DNA of 64,000 bases. Source: Eulemur rufifrons (taxonomy: Eukaryota; Chordata; Mammalia; Primates; Lemuridae). The stretch spans positions 52,348,001 to 52,412,000 of the forward strand of contig NC_091010.1 of the NCBI RefSeq assembly GCF_041146395.1. The letters are read 5' to 3'. The notes under the pieces were generated by a model. The model was given only the letters and a program-made list of their open reading frames with translations. It made no database searches and was not told the DNA's origin. Below are positions 1 to 12,425 of this stretch, in pieces. The stretch's first letter is position 1. Every line of letters begins with the position of its first letter. Made by a program: the position numbers and the translations under genes.

Positions 1-196
1 AATCTCAATCCATTCTGAGTCTTTAAGAAATTTGTGACACATCTTTTAATATTTCCTTAAAATATTTACTACTCCAATTTCACGTCCTGCCCTATGGGGA
101 TGTGAACAGACCTCCTGTGAGAGCACTGAGAACAAGATTCCAATGGTCATTCACTAGGTGATATCTTAATGTGCTACAAGATAAAGTGAGACTTAC
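1..196 (-). other. SORCS1: SORCS1 intron, 5' part (after exon C)
   Basis: This is the beginning, in gene orientation, of the intron after exon C. The donor GTAAGT occupies 191-196. No repeat is recognised in these bases. Confidence 0.85.
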
Positions 197-270
197 CAGT
201 AGAACCTGTTTGGTATGACCCCTTCCTGGATAAGCTGCCACCTTCTCCCAAATTCAGCAGAGCTGTATAA
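197..270 (-). CDS. SORCS1: SORCS1 internal coding exon (exon C, VPS10 propeller)
   Basis: This 74-bp exon contains 24 complete codons plus two bases (TG) of a split Trp codon, so it is phase 0 in and phase 2 out. The acceptor is ttctttacag behind a good polypyrimidine stretch and the donor is a perfect GTAAGT. The peptide begins LYSSAEFGRRWQL and ends NRFY(W). It continues the DQK end of the exon at 14055-14213, giving the SORCS-family junction DQK-LYSS. SSAEFGRRW sits where a further propeller hairpin would be but lacks the Asp of a canonical Asp-box. One residue, Ile in GVIPNRF, is Val in my memory of human SORCS1; this could be a memory error, a polymorphism or a species difference. The next exon should begin with G to complete Trp and lies outside the window. 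Confidence 0.93.
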
Positions 271-354
271 CTGTAAAGAAGAGAAACTACTCAGCACAGT
301 GGTTCTGTGGTACATCAAATACACTCACATCAGTTCATTGGATCGATAATAAAT

Positions 355-570
355 ATAATCATACTAATACCTACCATTTATTGAGTCCCTGCCATATGCC
401 AAGTGAGTGTTTCACATGCATCACCTCTATTTCTAACCTGAAGTCTGCAAGGCATATACTAATATCCCCATTTTACAACTGAGGAAACTGAAGCTCAGAA
501 GGATTAACTGACTTTTTGGAAATTGCATGCCAGGTAAGCAGTAGAATGAACTGGAACTCATAACTCTTTC
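355..570 (+). repeat. MIR SINE fragment
   Basis: The stretch follows the MIR core order: a 'ttattgagtccctgccatatgcc' type start, 'ccccattttacaactgagga', 'ctgaagctcagaagg' and a degenerate end. MIRs are tRNA-derived SINEs that spread before the placental radiation. Confidence 0.75.
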
Positions 571-1049
571 CACTTGGTGACAAAGTCAGCTGTGCCACTT
601 GACGTAGCATGTGCAGAGCATCATGGGGGATGCCAGGAAGGGCAAAGTTTAGACCTGGTCTGGAAGAGCACACAATATATAACCTGAACCTAAGTACAAT
701 AATGAGAAATGCATGAGGCAGCCGGTGATAGTACACTGGGGAAGATCAGGAATCAATCAGGGATGCTTCAAGACATTGTGGAGAATTGGTTGTTACCTGA
801 AGGAATGAGAGCATCCAAACTGACAAAAGTGGCATTACTCACAAAGGGAACAGCATGAGTCAAAGTGGTGAGACAGAGAGGGATACGGTATGAATAAGCC
901 TAACTTATTTAAATAAGTTTGGATGAATATGTTGAGGGCAATGTGGAAAAGGCATTCAATGGCAAATTAAGGAGACAAGAATCGATTCTACAGGCAATAA
1001 GGAACTGTCATTATAACAGTAATCAGAGAAACTTCAGGCTAAAAAACAG
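571..1049. other. Intron, no recognised element
   Basis: Nothing in this stretch matches a repeat family I know, and its short ORFs look like chance. Confidence 0.5.
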
Positions 1050-1195
1050 CAGTACACACTGTCTGAGCTCTTACTATGATCCAAGTTCTTCACTTGCATT
1101 ATCTTATTTAATCCACATACCATCCCCATGATACATGGAGTTATTATGGCCATTTTACAGATGATTGCGCAGCCGGTAAGATGTCAAATGCATTT
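1050..1195 (+). repeat. MIR SINE fragment
   Basis: It shows MIR landmarks: 'cttgcattatcttatttaatcc', then 'ggccattttacagatga' and a truncated 3' part. It is more degraded than the copy near 0.4 kb. Confidence 0.65.
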
Positions 1196-3062
1196 ACTAG
1201 ACCACTTCAGTACTCTCTAAGGGCAAGAGAATCACATTTCGTAGAATCACAGCACTTAAGATAAGGACTGACCCTCCACATACTCCATCCCCCAAATGTC
1301 TTCTTTTATGTACTGTTTTTCTTTGAAGCAAGCTCCTTGTTATCCTTGCTGCTTGTTATCCTCTCTTATAATCTTAATGTGACCATGGGACCCTTTTCTG
1401 CCTCCAGAAGCATCCTTCGATGGCAGCCCAGAGAATCTTGTTGCTGTAGGTACTCTGGTTCCCAAAGGCATTGAGCTATTGATTTGAAAAAACATCACTT
1501 GAAACATCTTTCTGCTATGTGCTCGGTTTATAACCCACCTGCGCCTCAATCTCCCATGATCACATTTACCACCTCCCACTGGGAAAGGATGTGAGTCACA
1601 CTGTACTGAGTACCACGACTGCCCAGCCTTTTCCTCTGCCCCCATCCCCAACACTCAGCAAAGGGTCAGTGACTCACTAAGTGATTCACAATGGCGGCAG
1701 ATGGCACCAGGCATGTCCATGTCTCATGTCCAAGGAACAACTCAACTCAAGTGAGTAATTACTGACTCTTGAAAGAACTTGCTACAACATTGTGTCCATT
1801 GGATCAAAACACACCCTGAAACCAAAAACAGCTAAAATATCTGGCCACTAAAGCAAGAAGCTCGAGTGGCTCCAATTACACAGTATTTGGGTGACCAGCC
1901 AAGGAGAATCTGCAGCTTTTTCTTTCTAAGTCCTTCTTATTATTCTTTCTTTGCCTATCACGCCCAGGGGAGAAAGGTTCCCTGGGTACATTTCATGTTT
2001 GATATTTTTTATGAGTGCCAAGGAGAGATGGAGAGGGAGCTCCCCAACTAGAGCTAACAAGGAATAGGACAACACATACCTTCCTAACTCAGAACACAAG
2101 GAGCCAGCATATGCATGCCTGCTTCTTGTTTCCTGGCATGTCCTGAACACCTTGCATTACAACATGCAGGCTTGTGCAAAGGAAGCAAGCCCTCAAACCG
2201 AGAATTTCTGCTTCTTTCTCCTTCCTCATCCTCTTTTTCTTTCTTTCTTTCTTTTTTTAAACAGAGCTGTACTTATTTCTATGAGTTTAAAGGGAACTGA
2301 GTTCACACCATTGTGGTGTGCTTATGTCTATATATAAATGTATGATGATATCTATGTATATATAAACATTAATGCAAATGTAATAGAATCAGGACAATTC
2401 AGGATAATAATAATTCTGTGTATGAAGACTGGGCTGACATATATCCTGCAAGAATAATATATAAACTCTGTTTATATGCTACACCAAGGGATTTGTTATC
2501 TCTGCTTCCAGGGAAGAATTGTTGGGTGCCAGCATCTGCAGTTCATTTTTTCCCCCTATCTTTTAAAATTTATCCCTTAGGCTTGGATTCAGAGCATGTG
2601 GACCAGTCAGGTATGTCTCATGACATTTGTTTATATCTTCAAAGGGCAACTTTGTTATTTGTGAGCATCTAGAGGCCCCTTAAGCCGTGGGTAAATAAAG
2701 CAACTCAATAAACCAAGACTCTCTTATTCAGCTCAGTGAAATCTTTTTCAATTGCATCTCTCCAAAGGTACCTTTTGGTCTTGGCGGGCTCATCTTCCCA
2801 CACACACCTGGCACATTCCCCCTGCTGGGCCTCACTGATGCTACCCACTCCTGCAGAAGGGGCTTCAGGACTTGCCTTCCTCAATGCCAGTGTTGTTTTT
2901 AGAGTCAGCTCCAAGGCCACATTCTTCTATGAAACCTGTTCTACCCACTAAGATTCCCACTGGTCTCATCTCCAAAGAACTATGGTACAGCAACAGATGC
3001 TATCAAACTATTGGCCACATATTTATATTTAGCTTACTTATTGGCCTTTCAAAAGAGCCTTC
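1196..3062. other. Intron, mostly unassigned; possible L2 remnant
   Basis: Mostly unique-looking sequence. There is a short CTTT repeat at about 2236-2256 and an AT-rich patch at 2325-2470. The segment at about 2790-2960 resembles the 3' half of L2 (proline/leucine-like 'cttcaggacttgccttc' and 'tctatgaaacctgttc' phrases), but only weakly. Confidence 0.35.
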
Positions 3063-3186
3063 TAAGAATGCCAGGCAAAAATTTCTTCCTATCTAAAATC
3101 CCTCTAAAATATCTGAGACCACTCCATGCCCCTTAATGAGATTACAAAGGTTTTAGATGTCAGGAATCCTATTCTTCTACATCTAG
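3063..3186. repeat. Old low-copy repeat, copy 1 of 2
   Basis: This resembles 4087-4205 in order and wording: taagaatgc, tctaaaatc, ctctaaaata, gctgag/tctgag and attcttcta occur with the same spacing in both. Identity looks to be about 70% with small gaps. It could be an ancient local duplication or two remnants of one transposon family I do not recognise. Confidence 0.45.
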
Positions 3187-3362
3187 GGGTGCCTAGAGCA
3201 CAGTAGATGGTAAGGGAAAAATTACTGAGTTTGCACCATGCAAATTCCCTAGACATGAATCTACCTGGGAAAGAACCCAGGTTTCCCAACTGATGGACAA
3301 ATGAAATTTATCAGAGAAATATGTTTTGCTTCCACAGATTCACTACTAGAGGGCTACACCAA

Positions 3363-3386
3363 GCACACACACACACACACACCCCC
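3363..3386. repeat. (AC)n microsatellite
   Basis: A run of about ten CA units followed by a C tract. It lies in a stretch with no other recognised element. Confidence 0.95.
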
Positions 3387-4086
3387 CTCTATATATCAGT
3401 ACATTTGAAACACCCAAGGATTTTCAAGAGGGGCTTCCCATATTCACCCTTAAACAAAGCTGCTCTGTATATTCCACCTACTACTTCAAACATTTTCTCC
3501 CTAAGAATTCATTGTCCAGCCTGGCGTTGTACCAAAAAAAAAAAGAGAAAACAATTTTCAGCCATTCAAGTTAATGTGTTAATTAAACCTACAGAGTCTG
3601 ACAGCAGAGTCCTCCACAAAGACGGGGATGGTTATCAAAGGTTTTTACCCAATGATGGTCTCAGCTGCCAGTGGAAGGCTTTTCGTGTAGAACAAGTCAA
3701 TGTCTTTTAATATAACGCATAGTGTTGTTAGCACCTAAGTAAGATTTATTTCCTTCTCTGTCTCTGGCTCCAAGGTTCCTTGTGACTGTCAGAACACAGA
3801 ACTGCGGACTATCATCACTATCTGTCATATCAGAGACAGCAGTAGCGGCTCTCTCTAGCAATGCTGAGCCCAGAAAAAATGGAGAGAAAGATTAGGGAGA
3901 GGATGAAAGAGCATTTGAACTAGTTTTAGGAGGGCAATGTTCATCTACTAACTTCTTGTCAGTGACTTAAAAATGCCATTCTTAGAGGGTGTTTGTTTTT
4001 ATTTTGCTAACGCTGGTACAACATATTGAAAAAGAATTAAAGGCGCAGAAATTTTAGAAAGAGAACACAGAAAGATTCTGGTTAAA

Positions 4087-4205
4087 TAAGAATGCAAGGA
4101 AGAAAATCCTTCTGTCTAAAATCATTCTAAAATAGCTGAGATGACTTCCCTGAATTAGTAACAATGACTTAACGAGCACAAACCCAACATTCTTCTATGC
4201 TCAAG
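4087..4205. repeat. Old low-copy repeat, copy 2 of 2
   Basis: Partner of the segment at 3063-3186, about 1.02 kb away in direct orientation. Confidence 0.45.
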
Positions 4206-7200
4206 ATCTAATAGCAGCCCGTGGGCCCAATCAATGCTGGTCTAGGGCCCTTCACACTTCTTTCTTCTTCCTGCCACCCTCCTTTCCTGATTTTTTTAAA
4301 GGCATTTCTCACGTTGGCTTGTTTCCTTGCCGTCTGCCTTTGTCTGCTTTAAGAAGAGTGCAGATAAAAATATATGTAATTGCAAAAGATGCAATCGCAA
4401 GAGTTAGTTTCATTGGGAGCCTTGAAGAGAGTTAGGCATCTCTGGCGCCATCCTCTGGAGGTTTGCAAAGCTGCATGTTGGAGGATGGGCCCCAGCTACA
4501 AGGACTAACAGAGGGATGCCACAGCGGGACAGGACAGTTTGGGTGTGGGTAAGAGTAAAATGCATTGGTTTTGCTTGAGATTCCTAATCTACAGCAGATT
4601 AGGATAAGGTGAGAGAGGGGTGGAGGATGAGCGCAGAAGTTTACAACTTTCATTTTCCACCTTCTTAACATTCACATTTTGGTTTAATCCCTAGAAGAGA
4701 GACATCTTTCTACTAGGAGACGAGAAACTCAGCTTCCTTGTATTGATGCAAAAATTTGCAATCATCATTGTCCCTTGAAAGCCTTTTCAATATTCCTAAA
4801 TCAGATCAACGCATCCTCTCTTTTCAGACTGTTGGGCAGGTGCACGTTAAAATTTTTCTTTTGTAGCTGGGAAATTAGTGGAAGAATAATTCCAGAGAAA
4901 TTGATGCAAGACAATTCCATAGAAGCTAAGAGTTGTGATAACATGTTTTAAGTCTTTGGTTGATGGGATCAAATGCTGTTCACCACAAAGCTTCTCATAA
5001 CAGCTTCACCAGTCAGGGGGCAGTTTCCTGGGTCTCTTCTACACAGGCTCCTGGAGAGGCTCCGCGTTGGCGGAACACATCCTGCTGTTGGTTGTTTTCA
5101 AGGTTGCCTGCCCACCCCTCTCTCCTTCTCTGCCCTTACCATTCTAGAGGCAGGGGGCCTGCAAACTGCACATCTTGAAAAGGCTGATGGAAAATCCCGC
5201 CAGCTCTATTTTATTAGCCTCATCCTAATACTGCCCTGGGGATGGCCTGGGTACAAAGCACTCATCCACGTCATGACTCTCCGGTTCTTGCTGCTGCTCC
5301 TGCATTCTTTTTAGAAAGAGAGAGATGGTACCTTAAGGACTTCAAATAAATTCCTAATGCTGAGCCCAAGGCATTGCAAATATCAAGGTCTTTTCTCCAC
5401 TAGCCTCATCAGGAAGAAAGAGAATCGGTCCAGAGAAAGACTCGGTCTTCAGAAGTAAGTTCTGATGCTCTGGCTCTGTGGCACTAGAGGGGGCCAGAAT
5501 TAAGGCTAAGGGGCAACCAAAATCTGTAGCCCCTAAAATGATTCTGCAAACCTTCACTAAGAGCTGACAGGAGTCTCTACCTTGGCTGGTTGGTACAGGG
5601 AACAGACAATGAGAAAACCATGATGCCCTTCCCAGACCCCACCCCCACCACACCCCAGTAGATTTAAGTTTCTCAGGAAAAGGCTAGCTTATCAGGGATA
5701 TCACAGACAGCACAGAGATGTGCAATGTTGTGTTCAGAGTGTTGTGGTGGCCTATTTAGGAGAGAAAAAAATTCGGAATTTGCAAAAGAATTCACTGTGA
5801 GTCTTGAAGTACAGTTGAAATGTCTTAGTATGAAGATGTGGAGAAAGAACATTCCAGGAGAATGGGTCAGTCTGAACAAGTAAACAGAGCAGCAAAATTC
5901 AGAGTGGTGTCCTCACTCTTGTTTGGTCAACAACAAAAGACCCAGTTTGGCTGGGATGCATAAAGAAAAGTGAAGCGGGAGCTGAGGCTATACAGGGAGC
6001 CTGGGACCAGGTTGGGTAGGTGCAAGTTTACCAAAACTTGTGCAGAGCTAATATTGACTGGACCCGAGTACCAACAAGGTGAAAAGAGAAGACGGCCAAG
6101 ACTGAGCATGCAGGTGTTGCTGATGAAGACTAGGCAGGAATGATGACATGTCACCAGCCCCATCATTCTCTCCTGTGGCTGGATTTATCAAATTTGTCAC
6201 TGGCCATTCCCCAGGTGTCACTGAAGTCTGTCACATGCCCCACAGTTGAGCTTGGCGCTCTGAGGCTTGGGAGTTTAGACATATGGGACTGGAGCTGGCT
6301 GAGAAGGGAGGATCAATATGTGACAGTGGTCCAGTTTGATTTGTGAACACTTCCTGTGCACCTAGGTCTGGAGGTATACAGGAAAATGATAAGATGAAAT
6401 CTTGGCCTTAAAGGTTCTTAAAGGCAAGTGTTGGTGGCAAAGAATAGATCAAGAGCTGGCAAAAAGTTGCACACCCAAACATGTATCTCTATTCAAAGCC
6501 TAAATAGCCACCAAATAGCACAGTGCCTGTTTAAACCTTATTCCCAATCACTAGTTTTAAAATGTTTATTTTTTTCAAATCATTAGGAACAGGTAGATCC
6601 AACTGTTCCAGGTAGCAATTGAAAAATAATGATACAAACTGTTTAAACATGGTATCTAAGGTAAACACAGACTTTCCCTGTTTGCATACGATGGCATTTC
6701 AGCTTGAGAATTTGTTTTATAAACAAGCATTGGAGTTGACATTTAGCAAGCTCCCTGGTTTCTACTCTAATTGCCAGTTTTGTACTTGGACACTTAAATT
6801 ACTTACATATTCACGAGATTAGAAATGGGCTCTGACATTGGGAAATTTCATGCACATGAAAATCCTGCCAAACCAGCATGGTATATAACGCTCAACATAT
6901 TTCTTATAAATAACTGAGTGCCTTTTTACTTAATGCAGTGCCTTGGGCATCAGGTAGATATCAGTTTCCTAAGTGTTCCTGCAGAAATCATTTGAATATC
7001 CCCAGGGGGTTGCATTCCAGGATCCCTTTGTCTTTATCTCAGTCTTGCCCATTTAACATTAAGGGGATGCTAGGCCTATTCAAAAACAAACAGAATTACT
7101 GTGAAGATAAATAATATTTAATGGTTCACTGTTATTATAATCAATAATATTTTTGAGCATCACATGCCACTTCTTCCCTGTTCCATTCATTCTGGTTCCA

Positions 7201-7374
7201 CAGTGTCTTCTAGTGATTGATTAAAAAGGCATTCAACGTTCATTAAAGTGCCTAAACCCTCACATATGGGAAAGACGTTGGGGTAAGGCAGCCTGTTGCT
7301 AAGGCAGGCTTGTGTCTAATTCCAGCTGCACACACCAGGTCTGCTGTCTCTCAGGTCTTTGGATAATGCATTGG
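4206..7374. other. Intron, no confidently recognised element
   Basis: Contains several chance ORFs on both strands. The segment at 5690-5890 has the flavour of an old L2/MIR-associated repeat ('gaacattccaggagaatgggtcag'), but I cannot assign a family. Nothing else is recognised. Confidence 0.4.
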
Positions 7375-7592
7375 CCAGCACTAAGCTATGCTTGCTATGT
7401 GCCAGGCTGTGTTAAGCGTTTTACATACACCATCTCAGTAGCCCCAAACAGTCCTGGGAGGCAGGTATTCTTCTTATTACTTCTACTTCACAGGTGACGA
7501 TAACTCCAAAATTGGGTGACCTGCTGAAGGTCACACAGTAGTGGTAGAGCCTGACAGTGTAGAAAGCTGATGCTCTTCCTCTCTTGCTCCAT
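7375..7592 (+). repeat. MIR SINE, near full length
   Basis: One of the clearest MIR copies here: 'gctatgtgccaggctgtgttaagcg', 'ttttacatacaccatctcag', 'gggaggcaggtattc' and 'ctgaaggtcacacagtagtgg' occur in the family order. Confidence 0.85.
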
Positions 7593-9925
7593 TGTCCAAT
7601 ACGACTGCGGTTTTGAAAATGCCGGTATCTATTCCCTTATCGAGTAGTCAGTATTTCCCAGGGAATGCCCAGCATTCAAAACAGCCATGATCATAAGCAT
7701 TGCCACTCTGTTAGGGTCCACTGGAAAAGTCATAATTAAAAATGAAAAAAAGGGAATATTTGCGTTTTTGGTTTTTTAAGTAGAGATATGAAACTGTTTA
7801 AATAGAATTTCAGAACCAGTAGAGAGAGAGAAGAGAACTAAAACTAGTTCTTTGTTAACAATTTACTTTTATGTATGTGACTAAAATTCTATCATTGCCT
7901 ATCAATCACATTGGCAGTCCATTTTTCATTTTCCATCAATATGTGATTTTAATTCAAAGTCAGCCTTCATTATTACAGAGAATGCCAGCGGTTAATATTT
8001 AGAGTTGCCATTATTTGTGAACAGAATCTGTCAAAGCCTGTCTCCCCCCTTTCAAACGATGTTTTGGTTTTGCACGTACTTGACATACACAAACCAAAAT
8101 ATTGAAGATAAGGACGACATGCAAGCCTTAGGATTTCTTATTTCTTTTATCAACTGCCAAATTCTTTGGAATTTAGAGGAGATCATGAATGAAGCGAGTT
8201 TCCCACATAGTATGCCCGGACTGCTGACTCATAGAGTTCCAAAATAAGTGAGACAATAATATAAATTTGTAAATATTCTAGAACTGCCATGAAATAAAAG
8301 GTGGCCCACCAAACCGTCCTAGAGGTTTTATCCTTCTTCCACAGGATTAATCATGCATTTGAATGTAAGTTTTTAATATCACAGAACAATATAACATCCC
8401 CTAGAATAAAATCAAAGGGGGAACTGACGAACAGAAGAAAAGCAAAGATAGTGGGAAAGAAGGAAGGGAAAAGAAAAAAGTGGTCTGGGGACTAACTAAC
8501 ACAGGGCAGCAGATAAGGTGTATTCGTCCTATACAGTGCTCCTTTTTAAATTTTTGAGTTAGTTGTAAACTCATAAAAATAAGAAAAATGACATTGAAAA
8601 CAAAGCAGGATTACTTCTCTCTCAAAAAAATCTGAAGATCTAGAGACATTGGACCCGCCCGCCATCCTCTGTGGCAGGAACAGCAGGCTGGGGCCTGACA
8701 ACATCCCTTCCCTCTTCTAAATGAACACCTTCTCTCCAATCTTCCACAGCCTGTTGTGTTCAGTTGTACCTCTTGTCTGTTCTTGAGTTCATAGCCTAGG
8801 TGGTCTTGGACATCCACAGGGATGGGGAGAAGCAAACCCTGCATAGGACTGGACAAGAGTAGTCCTTCCTGCTTATGGTCTGTGGCAGCAGGTCCTTCTC
8901 CAGAGCTACCCCAAGAAGAGGCCTTTCCAGGGGAGAAAGGGGCCTCTCCTCTCCAGCCACGCAGCAGCCTGAGTTCCAGCAGTGTTCAAATTGGTTTCAC
9001 AACGTTGCACTCTCCCCTTTACAAATCACTGCTCCAGTGCCAACCCCAACAGAGACGCCAAAAGTCTGGTGTCCCAGCATGGTCGCCAAAGCTCAAGGTA
9101 TACGCATAATCTTATACTTTTCTCCTGTTTTTTGATTTCCTTGCAGTCACATCTGCTCTTTGTTTTCTCTCATTTCAAATGTTTCCCAACACATCATGTT
9201 TAGTGAGGTGTTTAAGACAGACTGAGAGATGCCGTTGGAGGCAATGTTTTATAGCACAGCTTGTACACTAGTTTATTGCCAAATTAAAATAAGATGTAAT
9301 CTAGCAGACTCGGCCTGTTGCTAAGCCTTCGTCAGGTGGTTTCCTGTACTGAGGCAAGAAAGTGCAGGGAAACTAGCAACGGAGTGAAGGGCTTCATCTC
9401 CTTTCTGCTATGTGCTCCGTTTCCAGATGCAATGAAATTTTTAAAAATAATAATAATAAGCAGAATGCTTCGTTTGCCTACTGCTTAAGTTACAGAAATA
9501 AAGAGTAAAATAATAAAGGAAAGCAAGATTTTGGCACTCCAAATAAATAAATGCCACAGAATTCTTCATACTGTCCACAGTGATTCACTCTTGCGAGAAG
9601 TCTAAGGGGTGGAACTTTATACAACCAGCATCCCTCTCTGTCCGTTTACATGAAATTTCTATAATGTCTAGAATGCTCATTTTTCTGAAAATTCCAGGGC
9701 TTTCCAAAGGGACATTCTTACATAGACCCTTCAGAGGCCAGGGAGTCTAGCTTCTGTTTCTATGCTGGGTAAGTCTGAGAACGGGGTTTCCTAAGCAGAC
9801 AGGCTATTTCTTTAAGAACTTCAATGAGCAAAAGGCTCCACACCTTCTCCCCTCAGTCATTCTAGTCATGGGTGCCTGGATGGCCACATGCCCATTCAAG
9901 AGAGTGTTTACCTCTTGGCAGCCAC
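7593..9925. other. Intron, no recognised element
   Basis: No repeat family recognised apart from a short AAT run at about 9448-9462. Overlapping ORFs at 8822-9203 reflect a GC-richer patch and have no domain or codon bias suggesting protein. Confidence 0.4.
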
Positions 9926-10381
9926 TGTGATGGTTCATTCTATGTGTCAATTTGACTGAGCTAAGGAATGCTGGTAAAACTCATTTCTGGGTGTGTCTGT
10001 GAGAGTTTTCCCAGAGATATTAGCATTCGAATCAGTAGACTGAGAAGATCCACTCTCCCCAAAGTGGGAAGGCATCATCCAATCCTTTGAGATCTTGAAT
10101 AGAACAAATAGGCAGAGGGAGGTAAACTCACCTTCTGCTCTCAGACATTGGAGTCCCTGGTTCTCTCTCAGGTCTTTGGACTTACTAGGGCCATTGGCCC
10201 TGTCCCCAACCAGTCCTCAGGCCTGTACTGAATTATGCCACTGGCATTTTTGGTTGTCCAGCTTTAATATGGCAGATCTTGGAACTTATCAGTCCCCATA
10301 ATTGCGTAAGCCAATTCCCATTAATACCTCTCTCTCTCTCTCTCTTTCTCTCTGGTTCACTGGAGAACCCTGATTAATATA
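9926..10381 (+). mobile_element. Solo ERVL-type LTR (MLT2-like)
   Basis: A 456-bp element starts tgtgatggttcattctatgt and ends with the 'ctggagaaccctgattaata' phrase diagnostic of MLT2-type LTRs. Internal phrases such as 'gaatagaacaaa', 'cataattgcgtaagccaatt' and a CT-rich stretch before the end also match. The flanks gccac (9921-9925) and accac (10382-10386) give a 5-bp target-site duplication with one mismatch, the size expected for ERVL. No internal retroviral genes are present, so it is a solo LTR left by recombination. The ORF inside it is not viral protein. Family name is from memory. Confidence 0.8.
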
Positions 10382-12299
10382 ACCACCTAGATATTCAATA
10401 TCAAAATAGATTTCTCCTTTTAAAGAAAAAGACTAAGACATCAAAACATCCTGGTTTTGAGAATTCTGAGGACATTTGACTACGCACATCTCTCCCTGAT
10501 TAAAAGTCACATTTTTCTTTTTCAAATACGTCCTCCCATGGAAGTTATGGCCAGTAAAATTCTATCTTGGGCCAGAAAGGACAATAGGCTCAGCCAAACT
10601 CTTTGAGTCTCTTATAATGCTCACATCACAAAACCTTCACATGGTGTTGAGGCATCCAAGAGGAAAGACAGTCAGAGCACCACGGCCCATATGGCTCTAT
10701 CCTACAGGCCAGAGATCCAAAATCTGTCCTCAGGGCCTTAAAAGTCTCATTCATTGAAGGAGAGAAAAAGCAATGTCAGAGAAATAAGGAAAGAATAAAT
10801 GTGGGGCTATGTGTTCAAAAGAGGGACAGTATGCCTCAAAAGACAAAGAAGACAGCAAACAAAGAAAAAGAAAAGAGAGCAGAACTGTTCACAGGTAAGT
10901 TCTGAAGGAGCTGCCACCTTCACAAGGTATTTTCCAAGAGACCTTTATTGAGGATTCTGTTCACCAGGGTTTGATGTTCAACAGCATCCAGCAGACTGAT
11001 CTTAGCTGGGAGATCTGCAGCAGCAGCATTAGCAGCTGACACAGAAAAAGTGATGAGCAATACTGGTATTAAAAAATTAATGTTCCCATTTCCTAGGCAA
11101 ATACAATCGCTGGCCAGACAACACCAGCATAGGAGTCTCATGTTGTCCCCAGCTGTATCTCATCGGTGCCCAAAGCTCCATGATCCATGGAGTGACTACA
11201 GTTATTATTTCCATATCACTGACCCACCTGAGCAGCCATGGTCCCTCTCAACCTGACTTCCAGCCGAGGCCATCAGCTAAAGGCTCATCTGATGGCTGCA
11301 GCCCACTCCCTTCCAGCTAATGCCCAACTCCTCATTCTGTGATTCAAACCCTGATTCAAGGTCTTCTCTGCTCCCTACTCGTATAGCAGGTTATCCATAA
11401 TTTTTGTTTCCTTTTCCAGGATGATTTATCCTTCCTTCTTTCTTGGAGAAACAGAGAAGTTGACAGAAAGGCTGGTTTCTGCCCATCTGTTCACCTCAAA
11501 ATGTCACCCTCGAGAATGAGAACCCTACCAAATTTCAGGGTGGGATTGATCTCTTTCAAAGAACATCTACAGTTAGTGATTTTCCCTTTCAGAAAATTTA
11601 TTAATCTCTCAGATATTTGGATCCTTAGCTTTATACAGAACAAAAATTGATAAGGCATCTTCCAACTTTAAAATGACAGGATTCATTGGGTCTATGGTCA
11701 CAAAAAATACCTTTTGGTCCAGACCCTTAGCATCTGATGCCAGGGCTACTATTATATCACCCTAAATGGTCTTCCTGGCTTTGACCTCATATTACTACAG
11801 TAACATCCTCATATCACTACTGATTAGCTCTTGTAATCTACAGCTGTGAACATATCAATGCATACCAAAATTTTCAAAGGCTCCTAATTAGGAAGACAAA
11901 AATTATTTTGCCTAACAATCAAACACCCAAAACTGTAAAAAAAAAAAAAAAAATCAAGATTAAGTTGCAAACTGTTTGTATGTGTGTATGTGTGTATTAT
12001 AATTAGTTTCACCAAATTTCAGTTTCATGAACATAGACAAATTTGGAATCCTATAAACATGGTTTTACCAACTTTATATGTTTATGACATTCCTCTTGTA
12101 CAAAATGTGCCTCCACCCCCCAACAAAAGAAACACAACATATTCATTAAGGTCCAGTTCATAGACCTCCAGAGTAATTAGATCACTAGATCGCCACCTCC
12201 TGAATTTGGGCTACCGATTTCATGTCATTGATCCAGCCACTTTGTCTGTCTCTTATGCATCAATGAGAGCACTGCTTTTTTGGCTTCCCTTAGATTACT
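10382..12299. other. Intron, no recognised element
   Basis: No repeat family recognised. There is an A-tract at about 11937-11953 and a short GT-rich run at 11979-11995. Confidence 0.4.
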
Positions 12300-12425
12300 G
12301 GTGAACTCATAGGTATTAATCTTCTATGTCTGGATAGATTGAAAGCTCCTTGATAGAGTTATTTTATACCAACACTGCACCATGCATGGCACTTAAAACA
12401 TATCCAGAGTTTAATATTTGTTTCT
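12300..12425 (+). repeat. L2 LINE 3' end
   Basis: Shows the L2 tail wording: 'ttgaaagctccttgatagagtt', then 'caccatgcatggcac' and a degraded tail. L2 is a pre-placental LINE whose 3' ends are common in introns. Confidence 0.55.

Noticed and set aside
3269..3710. 129-codon plus-strand ORF containing a THTHT run
   Set aside because: The run is translation of the CA microsatellite; no other feature supports coding.
8822..9203. Three overlapping plus-strand ORFs (67-95 codons)
   Set aside because: All three frames being open at once indicates local lack of stops, not coding. The translations match nothing I know.
1505..9425. Nearly identical 22-mers 'ctttctgctatgtgctc' at about 1509 and 9402
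   Set aside because: Similarity does not extend beyond the word on either side; most likely coincidence or a shared repeat fragment.
10095..10301. ORF inside the ERVL LTR, considered as viral protein
   Set aside because: It lies within a noncoding solo LTR; no gag, pol or env sequence is present.
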